Shown: positions 1 through 5,535 of the stretch, piece by piece
Position numbering within the stretch: position 1 is the first letter of the stretch
Layout: the number at the start of each line of letters is the position of its first letter
NCBI GenBank assembly: GCA_934277655.1
Contig: CAKQVC010000158.1
Span: 1-5,535 of the forward strand
Length of the DNA: 5,535 nucleotides
Direction: 5' to 3'
Source: an uncultured Clostridia bacterium
Lineage (GTDB): Bacteria > Bacillota > Clostridia > Peptostreptococcales > Anaerovoracaceae
Made by a program: the position numbers and the translations under genes
The notes under the pieces: generated by a model
What the model was told of the DNA's origin: nothing
Database searches by the model: none
What the model saw: only the letters and a program-made list of their open reading frames with translations

Positions 1-2132
1 ATGGCACGACGCACCAAGTCGGAACGTCCATAACCATAACCGCCAAGGTCGCGCACGATCTGCATGACCTGTTCCTGGTAGATCAGACATCCATAGGTTA
101 CATCCAGGATCGGAGCAAGGGCCTGATCTACATAACGGATCTTGTCCGGATTCTTTTTATTTTCAATATATTTCGGGATAGAATCCATCGGACCCGGCCG
201 GTAAAGTGCAATTCCTGCAACAATATCTTCAAAACAGCCTGGCCGCAGGTTTTTCATAAACTGGGTCATCCCGCCGCTTTCCAGCTGGAACACACCGCCG
301 GTATTTCCTGCCGAAATCATTTCGTAGACTTTCGGATCATCATAAGACATTTTATTAAATTCAATATGTACACCGTGATTCTGCTCGATCATCTCCAGAG
401 CGTCTCGGATAACTGTCAAGTTTCTCAGCCCCAGGAAGTCCATTTTCAGCAAGCCCAGTTCTTCAATGGTCGTCATGGTAAACTGGGTTGCCGGACCTTT
501 ATCAGAAAGATATAGCGGTACATACTCGTCGATCGGCGCTTTGGAAATTACCACCCCTGCCGCATGGGTCGATGCATGACGGGGCATGCCTTCGATCGCC
601 TTGGACATGTCGATGACTTCCCGGGTTTCCCCATCGGATTCGTACATCGCTTTTAATTCCGGACTGGTCGTAAGCGCCTTGTCGATAGTCATTCCCAGTT
701 CAAAGGGAATAGCCTTTGCAATCTGGTCGGTCTTGGCATAGCTGACCGAAAGTGCTCTGCCAACATCCCGGACAGCCTGCTTGGCTTTCATAGTTCCGAA
801 AGTGATAATCTGCGAAACCCTGCCTTCGCCGTATTTTCTTGTTACATAGTCGATGACCTCCTGCCGTCTTTCATAGCAGAAGTCGATATCAATATCCGGC
901 ATACTGACACGTTCCGGATTGAGGAATCGTTCAAAGATCAGGTTGTATTTGATCGGGTCGATGTCAGTGATCTTCAAACAGTATGCCACGATGGAACCTG
1001 CCGCTGAACCTCTTCCCGGTCCAACCATAATGCCGTTTTCTTTCGCATAGTTGATAAAATCCCATACAATCAGGAAGTATTCCACATATCCCATGGAAAT
1101 GATAGTATTCAGTTCATAAGTCAGTCTGTCCCACAGAACCTGTGCCTTCTCAGCACCCATCGGCTGCTTGTCCCATGGAAGCAGATGCATGTCTTCAAAC
1201 AGCACGCCATACCTCTCTGCTAGGCCTTTCCTGCAAAGCTTTTTCAGATAATCTTCGTTGGTCAGCCCATCCGGTGCTTGAAATTCCGGTAGATGATACT
1301 CGCCAAACTTGAAATCGAAGTTGCAAGCCTCAGCGATTCGTTGTGTATTCTCGATAGCCTCAGGACACCGTGCAAAGATTTTGCGCATTTCATCTTCGCT
1401 TTTCAGATAAAATTCATCGTTTGGGAACCGCATCCTGCTTTCGTCATCCAAAGTGGTCGCCGTCTGGATCGCCAGCAGAACATCATGTGCCTTAGCATCT
1501 TCCTTGCGGACATAATGGACGTCATTGGTCGCCACTACCGGAATGTCCAGCTCCTTCGAAAGCCGCAGCATATTTTCATAAATCGCCGCCTCTTCCTCCA
1601 GTCCCTGATCCTGCAGTTCCAGATAAAAATTTCCTCGTCCGAAAATATCCAGCAGTGCTTCCGCTTCCTCTCTGGCGCCGCTATAATTACGCATCAGAAG
1701 TGCACGCTGAATGTTTCCTGCCAGACAGCCGCTGAGTGCAATGATGCCCTCGCTGTGTGCACGCAGTACATCCTTGTCGATACGCGGCTTATAGTAATAG
1801 CCCCGGATAAAGCCTTCGGAAACGATCTTGATCAGATTTTTATAGCCCGTCTCATTTTTTGCCAGGAGAACAAGATGCCCCTGATATTTATCTTTTTCTG
1901 CTTCCTTATCCGTAAGCTTGCGTGCCGCCGTATAGACCTCGCATCCAATGATCGGTTTGATTCCCTGCTTCTTACATTCTTTATAAAAGTCTACCGCACC
2001 GAACATGACCCCATGATCTGTGATCGCCAGGCTTTCCATCCCCTGTTCCTTGGCTCTTGCCACCACATCCGTGATGCGGGCAGCTCCGTCCAGCAGACTG
2101 TATTCGGTATGAACATGTAAATGTGTGAACAT
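1..2132 (-). CDS. dnaE: DNA polymerase III alpha subunit (N-terminal 710 codons, 3' end outside window)
   Basis: Catalytic subunit of a C-family replicative DNA polymerase, which extends primers in the cytoplasm at the replication fork. In Firmicutes it usually works beside PolC. Translation from the ATG at 2132-2130 begins MFTHLHVHTEYSLLDG, an N-terminal PHP domain. Its likely metal ligands are all present: H6, H8, D15, H40 (TDHG), E65, H86, C136, D204 and H206 (NDVHY). The polymerase core follows. GPGRGSAAGS at 371-380 is the conserved loop of the palm, MPDIDIDF at 411-418 supplies catalytic D415 and D417, and KMDFLGL supplies D565. YRPGPM lies further on, and the frame is open to position 1, ending near GYGRSDLVRRA. 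Full-length relatives are about 1,150 residues, so roughly 60% is visible. The missing part would hold the rest of the fingers, the beta-binding region and the OB domain. AAAGGAGA precedes the chosen start by 6 nt. No frameshift or unusual residue was seen. The family call is very secure. Confidence 0.97.
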   Translation of the reverse strand, partial: MFTHLHVHTEYSLLDGAARITDVVARAKEQGMESLAITDHGVMFGAVDFYKECKKQGIKPIIGCEVYTAARKLTDKEAEKDKYQGHLVLLAKNETGYKNLIKIVSEGFIRGYYYKPRIDKDVLRAHSEGIIALSGCLAGNIQRALLMRNYSGAREEAEALLDIFGRGNFYLELQDQGLEEEAAIYENMLRLSKELDIPVVATNDVHYVRKEDAKAHDVLLAIQTATTLDDESRMRFPNDEFYLKSEDEMRKIFARCPEAIENTQRIAEACNFDFKFGEYHLPEFQAPDGLTNEDYLKKLCRKGLAERYGVLFEDMHLLPWDKQPMGAEKAQVLWDRLTYELNTIISMGYVEYFLIVWDFINYAKENGIMVGPGRGSAAGSIVAYCLKITDIDPIKYNLIFERFLNPERVSMPDIDIDFCYERRQEVIDYVTRKYGEGRVSQIITFGTMKAKQAVRDVGRALSVSYAKTDQIAKAIPFELGMTIDKALTTSPELKAMYESDGETREVIDMSKAIEGMPRHASTHAAGVVISKAPIDEYVPLYLSDKGPATQFTMTTIEELGLLKMDFLGLRNLTVIRDALEMIEQNHGVHIEFNKMSYDDPKVYEMISAGNTGGVFQLESGGMTQFMKNLRPGCFEDIVAGIALYRPGPMDSIPKYIENKKNPDKIRYVDQALAPILDVTYGCLIYQEQVMQIVRDLGGYGYGRSDLVRRA

Positions 2133-2138
2133 GTAGTC

Positions 2139-2146
2139 TCTCCTTT
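2139..2146 (-). promoter_or_regulatory. Ribosome binding site of dnaE
   Basis: On the minus strand this reads AAAGGAGA and lies 6 nt upstream of the ATG at 2132. It fixes the dnaE start, and the PHP domain begins immediately after that codon, so a more upstream start is unnecessary. Confidence 0.85.
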
Positions 2147-2150
2147 AGTC

Positions 2151-2181
2151 TTGTATCTTTCATTTTAACACAATCTATGAT
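2151..2181 (+). promoter_or_regulatory. Candidate promoter for the EEP-family gene
   Basis: A possible -35 TTGTAT (2151-2156) and -10 TATGAT (2176-2181) are separated by 19 bp, slightly longer than ideal. TAAAAT at 2181-2186 is an alternative -10 with a poor -35. The element overlaps the divergent dnaE -10 at 2162-2170. The spacing is weak, so this is tentative. Confidence 0.35.
2162..2170 (-). promoter_or_regulatory. Candidate extended -10 promoter for dnaE
   Basis: The minus strand reads TGTTAAAAT: a -10 hexamer TAAAAT (5 of 6 matches to TATAAT) preceded by the TGn extension. Transcription would start near 2155, giving a leader of about 22 nt that includes the SD. No good -35 lies at 16-18 bp. 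A TTAACA exists at 2192-2197 but is 24 bp away, which is too far. This is inference from consensus only. Confidence 0.45.
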
Positions 2182-2194
2182 AAAATACACCTGT

Positions 2195-2202
2195 TAAGGA
2201 GG
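2195..2202 (+). promoter_or_regulatory. Ribosome binding site of the EEP-family gene
   Basis: TAAGGAGG is a near-perfect Shine-Dalgarno sequence placed 8 nt before the ATG at 2211. It makes that start secure. Confidence 0.9.
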
Positions 2203-2210
2203 CTTTACTC

Positions 2211-3308
2211 ATGAAAAATTTTTTAAAACTCACAGGCATTGTCCTGCTGATCCTGATACTTATTTTCGCAGCTTATGCGACATATGTTTTTACCAGCTAT
2301 CATCGCATTGAAGATAACCTGGACGTGGAGGTTCAAACACCTGCTGCCACTCCGCAAAATCTTTCTTCTCAGGATTTATCCACCAAAAATTTCCTGCTGA
2401 CTTCCTGGAACATTGGTTTCGGTGCTTATACCGACCAGTATAGTTTCTTCATGGACGGCGGTAAATACTCCCGTGCGTTCAGTAAGGAAGCGGTTATCAG
2501 CAATATGAACGACATTGCTTCTACCTTGGATGACTTCCACTCTGACTTTACCATCGCGCAGGAAACCGATATCGGCTCCACCCGTTCTTATCAGGTGGAC
2601 GAGCGGCAGATGCTGGCAGACGTACTGGACAAAAATAACGATAAATATTGGACTTTCGCCCAGAACTATGATTCGCCATATCTTTTTTACCCACTGACCT
2701 CGCCCCACGGTAAATCCCGCTCCGGTTTGATGACTTTCTCTGATTACCAGATATCCTCTGCCCTGCGCAGGAGCCTTCCGGTCCAGACCGACTTTGCCAA
2801 GATTCTTGACCTGGATCGTTGCTACGTCATCAACCGCATTCCTGTATCTGATGGAAAAGAACTGGTGCTCATCAATCTCCATCTGTCTGCTTATACGACA
2901 GACCCGACCATTGCCAATCAGCAGCTTGATCTGCTGTACAGTGACATCACGAAAGAATACAAAAAAGGAAATTACGTGATCTGTGGAGGTGATTTCAACA
3001 AAGACCTTCTAGGCAATTCCCCTGAAATCTTCGGTGTTTCCGGCGAAGAATATTCCTGGGCACAGCCTTTCCAGAAAGAAAACCTGCCGAAGCATTTCAG
3101 CCTGCAGGCTCCTTTTGATGCGGAAAACCCAGTACCAAGCTGCCGTAATGCGGATGCACCATGGGATCCGGAAACCAACTTTCAGGTAACCCTGGACGGC
3201 TTCATCGTTTCCGATAATGTAACGGTATCTGCATGCCGGGTTGTAGACACCCAGTTCCGCTGTTCCGATCACAATCCGGTACAGCTGGAATTTCAGCTGA
3301 GTAAATAG
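2211..3308 (+). CDS. Membrane-anchored endonuclease/exonuclease/phosphatase (EEP) family protein
   Basis: A 365-residue protein with the fold shared by DNase I, exonuclease III, sphingomyelinases and inositol phosphatases, which hydrolyse phosphodiester or phosphomonoester bonds with a divalent metal. Residues 8-28 form one strongly hydrophobic segment after a short Lys-containing N-terminus, so the enzyme is probably anchored with its catalytic domain outside the cell. Residues 35-60 look like a Thr/Ser/Pro/Gln-rich linker. The EEP signature residues follow in order: SWNIG with N67, AQETD with E118 (metal), NLHLSAY with H224, GGDFN with D261 and N263, LDG with D329, and SDHNPV with D353 and catalytic H354. 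All expected catalytic positions are filled, so it should be active. It is transcribed away from dnaE and converges on the deacetylase gene with 16 bp between stops, so it appears monocistronic. The substrate cannot be read from the sequence: extracellular DNA, a phospholipid head group or a nucleotide are all possible. Family call firm, function open. Confidence 0.9.
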   Translation: MKNFLKLTGIVLLILILIFAAYATYVFTSYHRIEDNLDVEVQTPAATPQNLSSQDLSTKNFLLTSWNIGFGAYTDQYSFFMDGGKYSRAFSKEAVISNMNDIASTLDDFHSDFTIAQETDIGSTRSYQVDERQMLADVLDKNNDKYWTFAQNYDSPYLFYPLTSPHGKSRSGLMTFSDYQISSALRRSLPVQTDFAKILDLDRCYVINRIPVSDGKELVLINLHLSAYTTDPTIANQQLDLLYSDITKEYKKGNYVICGGDFNKDLLGNSPEIFGVSGEEYSWAQPFQKENLPKHFSLQAPFDAENPVPSCRNADAPWDPETNFQVTLDGFIVSDNVTVSACRVVDTQFRCSDHNPVQLEFQLSK

Positions 3309-3324
3309 CCTCTGAGCGAAGTTG

Positions 3325-4212
3325 CTACATTTTCTGCGTGCCCAGTCCCTCGACGCTGCGGAACACATATCCCTGCTCCTTCCAGCCTTCGATCAGTTCC
3401 TTTAAGATCTTGCCGTTGGTTTTCGAAGTGCTGTGCAGCAGAACGATCGCCTGCGGATGGATCCGTTTATTCAGCAGATTCAGTGCCTCTTCTCTGGTTG
3501 GCTGTTGATCCTGCAGCCAGTCTACATACGCAAGACTCCAAAAGACAGTGGTGTAGCCCATGTCAGATGCCTGTTTCAAGTTGCTTTCACTGTATTTTCC
3601 CTGTGGCGGCCGATAATACTTTTTCATGTGTTTTCCCGTAGCTTTTTTATAAGCTTCTTCCAGCTGGTTCAATTCCTGCTGAAAAGCTTCTTTTTCTGCA
3701 ATGGATGACATATCCGGATGGTGCATGGTATGGTTGCCGACAAGGTGGCCTTCTGCCTCCATTCTTTTGACAATCTCCGGATTTTCCTCTATGAAATTCC
3801 CGACAACGAAAAATGCCGCCGGAACTTTTTCCTCTTTCAACACATCCAGCAGTTGCTCAGTCACACCGTTTTCATAACCAGCGTCAAAAGTAAGATAAAT
3901 ACATTTTTCTTTTTCGTTCTCCGGGCCGATATAGTAAGCATTGAACTTAGCCAGATACTCTGGCGTGGCGTTTCCCACCGGTGCACTTCCTTCCTGCTGG
4001 AAAGAAAGTCCCCAGTTTCCGTCAGCAGCGGCATTAACCTGTCTGCTTTTTTCTTCCTGCTCTTCTGTTCCGATCGTCTGCCCATGAAAGAACAATGGTC
4101 TCCCACTTCCTCCAAAGACCAGCTCTGCTAAAAACAAACCACAACATAAAACAGCAACAAAAGCCATCCCTGCCACCACTGCTAGTTTCTTTTTTCCTGC
4201 CCACTTCTTCAT
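3325..4212 (-). CDS. Polysaccharide deacetylase, PdaA-like (probable peptidoglycan N-acetylmuramate de-N-acetylase)
   Basis: A 295-residue NodB-domain (carbohydrate esterase family 4) enzyme. A Lys-rich start and hydrophobic residues 10-33 form a signal anchor with no convincing lipobox, and a linker of about 70 residues precedes the catalytic domain (about 100-292). Motif 1 is TFDAGYEN (108-115, base D110), motif 2 is NHTMHHPD (160-167, metal ligands H161 and H165), motif 3 is RPPQG (201-205), then FWSLAYVDW (224-232) and the LLH motif with H260. The TFDxGYEN form and the FWSxxxVDW segment are typical of Bacillus PdaA, which with CwlD makes muramic delta-lactam in the spore cortex. That role is inferred here by resemblance. 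The second motif-1 position is Ala (A111), where classic NodB enzymes have Asp and, as I recall, B. subtilis PdaA has Asn. GGAGG lies 10 nt before the ATG. No partner cortex gene is in the window. Other members of the PdaA/PdaB group remain possible. Confidence 0.92.
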   Translation of the reverse strand: MKKWAGKKKLAVVAGMAFVAVLCCGLFLAELVFGGSGRPLFFHGQTIGTEEQEEKSRQVNAAADGNWGLSFQQEGSAPVGNATPEYLAKFNAYYIGPENEKEKCIYLTFDAGYENGVTEQLLDVLKEEKVPAAFFVVGNFIEENPEIVKRMEAEGHLVGNHTMHHPDMSSIAEKEAFQQELNQLEEAYKKATGKHMKKYYRPPQGKYSESNLKQASDMGYTTVFWSLAYVDWLQDQQPTREEALNLLNKRIHPQAIVLLHSTSKTNGKILKELIEGWKEQGYVFRSVEGLGTQKM

Positions 4213-4222
4213 AACCCTGTTT

Positions 4223-4227
4223 CCTCC
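4223..4227 (-). promoter_or_regulatory. Ribosome binding site of the deacetylase gene
   Basis: The minus strand reads GGAGG, continuing as GGAGGAAA, 10 nt before the ATG at 4212. Spacing is at the long end but acceptable. The signal anchor starts directly after this ATG, which supports the chosen start. Confidence 0.75.
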
Positions 4228-4229
4228 GG

Positions 4230-4247
4230 CTTGATATACTTGATATA
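4230..4247. repeat. Perfect tandem 9-bp repeat in the deacetylase leader
   Basis: CTTGATATA occurs twice head to tail (4230-4238, 4239-4247). On the minus strand this reads TATATCAAG twice, ending 2 nt before the GGAGG. It could carry a -10 element or an operator half-site pair, but no good -35 is placed to match either copy, so no promoter is called. Confidence 0.7.
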
Positions 4248-4256
4248 AAAGATGCT

Positions 4257-4283
4257 GACTGAAAAGTTCCCTTTCTTTTCGTC
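4257..4283. repeat. Bulged inverted repeat upstream of the deacetylase gene
   Basis: GAC-T-GAAAAG (4257-4266) pairs with CTTTTCGTC (4275-4283) around an 8-nt loop: 9 bp with a single bulged T at 4260. It is not followed by a T-run on either strand, so it is not a standard terminator. It lies between the transporter terminator and the deacetylase SD, where an operator or leader structure is possible. The low complexity of GAAAAG makes chance a real alternative. Confidence 0.4.
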
Positions 4284-4293
4284 ATTTCAGCCA

Positions 4294-4333
4294 CAAAAAA
4301 ATCACTTCAACTGTTTCCAGTGTATGAAGTGAT
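4294..4333 (-). terminator. Rho-independent terminator after the MFS transporter gene
   Basis: ATCACTTCA (4301-4309) and TGAAGTGAT (4325-4333) form a perfect 9-bp stem. Inside it ACTG (4310-4313) and CAGT (4318-4321) add 4 bp around a TTTC loop, with a 3-nt bulge at 4322-4324. Read on the minus strand the hairpin is followed at once by seven T (4301-4295). It sits 72 nt past the transporter stop and ahead of the deacetylase leader, so it should separate the two transcripts. There is no T-run in the plus direction. Confidence 0.85.
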
Positions 4334-4350
4334 CTCTGTCTTTATCTCTG

Positions 4351-4382
4351 TTTTCTTTCGTCGAAAAATATTTTCTTTCGTC
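4351..4382. repeat. Two 12-bp direct repeats 20 bp apart, 3' of the transporter gene
   Basis: TTTTCTTTCGTC is found exactly at 4351-4362 and 4371-4382. A 10-of-12 relative, TTTCTTTTCGTC, lies at 4272-4283. The pair is between the transporter stop (4406) and its terminator, so it is transcribed as 3' UTR. The segment between the copies contains an imperfect palindrome, GAAAAATATTTTC, at 4363-4375. No function is apparent. Confidence 0.65.
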
Positions 4383-4405
4383 CGTGCTTTCAGAAAGCCA
4401 TATCT

Positions 4406-5535
4406 CTATTTCTTTTTTATCTGTCCGACCAGAAGAACAATGACCGCCGCTCCGGCTGCGGTTACCAATGTTGCTACAAGCAGCATGAATTTATCGCCTG
4501 CTGTATCCAGCATAATCCCTCCCAGAATGGAGGAAATCACGGAGGCCAGTGTCGTCATGACCGTAAACCATGCCTGTCCTTTGACCGCCTCGCCTTTTCG
4601 CATAGTTTCATTGGTAAAGGCAACGATTCCCGGCAGGAATAAGCCAAAACTAAACGGCTGCAAAAAATGAGCAAGATAAATAACCATCATATTCTGTGCC
4701 AGATAGATGGCACCCACCTTGAGGATAAAGCATACAGACGCAAACCGCAGAATTGTCTGACAGGAAAAACGATCGTGAATCTTATCGAAAAGCATCAGCG
4801 CAGGGATTTCCAAAAATGCCATCAGTCCCAACACTCTTCCCATGTCCTCGCTGTTTCCGCCTACGCCGGAAACAACCTGCAGCATGAAATTATTCAGCAC
4901 TGCATTGCTGAAAAAGATTCCCGCAATCCCCAACTGCATGACAATAAAGAGTTTATTGCCCCGGATAAAGTCTGATAAATTAATGGACTCTGCAGGTTCC
5001 GCATCCGTGTTATTTGCTTCATTTGTGCTTGCCGTTTTCACTTCTATGCCATTTTCTGCGGGTATGCCATTCTGTCTGCATGCTTTGTCAAAATTACGTT
5101 TCACACAGAGCAGTGCGATCAGTAGTGCCACCAGAGTCAGTTCACCGGCAGCCGGCAGAACCGACACACCATGGTTTTCTACCAAAGTTCCCAGAACAGA
5201 GCAAAGGATGGAATACCCCATTGAGCCTACACTCCTGCAGACTCCGAAATTAATGTGGATACCTGATCTTTCCAGGCGAAAACATAAAGAATTCAGCAAC
5301 GGCTGCAGCGTGATCACCCATGCCAGGATCAGCGCATAACAGACAAACAAGGCTGCCGATTGATGTTTCAGGATGAATAGACCTGCATACAAGATCATGG
5401 AAATGACCGTACAGATTTCTGTTACTCCTGTCAGTGATATTTTTTTCGAACGGTCTGCAAAATCTGCGATCAGCGGCTGCAAAAATACAGCGATAACGCT
5501 TCCTGCCGCCAATATCATTCCAATCTCTCCATTGG
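4406..5535 (-). CDS. LacY-like MFS transporter (oligosaccharide or nucleoside:H+ symporter type), 5' end outside window
   Basis: Twelve-helix major facilitator permease, of which about 375 residues and eleven helices are visible. The frame stays open to the right edge. Codons upstream of the ATG at 5518 read NGEIG, matching the usual S-N-x-x-I-G stretch between helices 1 and 2, so that ATG is internal and about 35-50 residues including helix 1 are missing. Counting from that internal Met, PLIADFADRSKK (15-26) is the helix 2-3 motif A, CRSVGSMGY (94-102) matches the helix 5 region of the LacY-like (MFS_1_like) group, and a polar Asn/Glu-rich loop (about 140-186) divides the halves. A further conserved-looking ETMRKGEAVKGQ segment (304-315) precedes helix 11, and the protein ends with GQIKKK. 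Substrate cannot be assigned: sugars and nucleosides are both carried by relatives. A strong terminator follows at 4294-4333. It is not an operon partner of the deacetylase on this evidence. Confidence 0.88.
   Translation of the reverse strand, partial: NGEIGMILAAGSVIAVFLQPLIADFADRSKKISLTGVTEICTVISMILYAGLFILKHQSAALFVCYALILAWVITLQPLLNSLCFRLERSGIHINFGVCRSVGSMGYSILCSVLGTLVENHGVSVLPAAGELTLVALLIALLCVKRNFDKACRQNGIPAENGIEVKTASTNEANNTDAEPAESINLSDFIRGNKLFIVMQLGIAGIFFSNAVLNNFMLQVVSGVGGNSEDMGRVLGLMAFLEIPALMLFDKIHDRFSCQTILRFASVCFILKVGAIYLAQNMMVIYLAHFLQPFSFGLFLPGIVAFTNETMRKGEAVKGQAWFTVMTTLASVISSILGGIMLDTAGDKFMLLVATLVTAAGAAVIVLLVGQIKKK

Noticed and set aside
1293..2120. Plus-strand open frame of 275 codons
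   Set aside because: It lies wholly antisense to dnaE, whose protein has unbroken family motifs over the same span. It has no SD and its translation shows no recognisable domain.
2192..2197. TTAACA on the minus strand as the -35 of dnaE
   Set aside because: It matches the consensus at 5 of 6 positions but is 24 bp from the best -10, and no acceptable -10 lies at 16-18 bp.
2376..2882. Minus-strand open frame of 168 codons
   Set aside because: It is antisense to the EEP gene, which has its catalytic motifs here. No SD or family features were seen.
3718..4131. Plus-strand open frame of 137 codons
   Set aside because: It is antisense to the deacetylase gene over its NodB motifs, so it is a shadow of real coding on the other strand.
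4334..4405. Possible small gene or RNA between the transporter stop and its terminator
   Set aside because: There is no SD-start pair or conserved RNA fold. The segment is a pyrimidine-rich 3' UTR with the short direct repeats already listed.
4320..4670. Plus-strand open frame of 116 codons starting in the terminator region
   Set aside because: It begins inside the terminator hairpin, lacks an SD, and mostly overlaps the transporter C-terminus in antisense.
4842..5339. Plus-strand open frame of 165 codons
   Set aside because: It is antisense to the transporter. Its translation is a mirror of hydrophobic-helix codons with no signal of its own.
5516..5518. ATG at 5518 as the start of the transporter
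   Set aside because: The frame continues upstream to the window edge with family-like residues (NGEIG), helix 1 would be missing, and no SD precedes it.

Overview
The window looks like an ordinary chromosomal segment of a Gram-positive Firmicute, most likely a Clostridia / Lachnospiraceae-type gut bacterium. This rests on strong AGGAGG-type ribosome binding sites, moderate G+C, a DnaE with an intact PHP domain, and a spore-cortex-type polysaccharide deacetylase whose motif 1 has the TFDxGYEN form seen in PdaA. The taxonomic placement is inference. No marker in the window fixes a genus.

Layout from left to right. Positions 1-2132, minus strand: the first 710 codons of the DNA polymerase III alpha subunit gene (dnaE), which runs off the left edge. 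Positions 2133-2210: a compact 78-bp divergent control region with an SD for each flanking gene and overlapping candidate promoters. Positions 2211-3308, plus strand: a membrane-anchored endonuclease/exonuclease/phosphatase (EEP) fold protein. It converges, with only 16 bp between stops, on a PdaA-like polysaccharide deacetylase (3325-4212, minus). Positions 4213-4405 are noncoding and hold the deacetylase leader (SD, tandem 9-bp repeat, bulged inverted repeat), a clear minus-strand intrinsic terminator, and a pair of 12-bp direct repeats. Positions 4406-5535, minus strand: a LacY-like MFS sugar/nucleoside symporter whose N-terminus lies beyond the right edge.

The genes do not form an obvious joint system. 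dnaE is a replication gene with its own leader. The EEP protein and the deacetylase are both predicted to act at or outside the membrane, the deacetylase on peptidoglycan. The transporter is closed off from the deacetylase by a terminator. I saw no mobile element, CRISPR array, tRNA, rRNA or riboswitch, and no gene-free stretch exceeds 300 bases. The best second looks are the complete PHP metal site in DnaE, the alanine at the second motif-1 position of the deacetylase, the overlapping divergent promoters, and the short repeats in the 4213-4405 spacer. I found no convincing evidence of a new biological system here.
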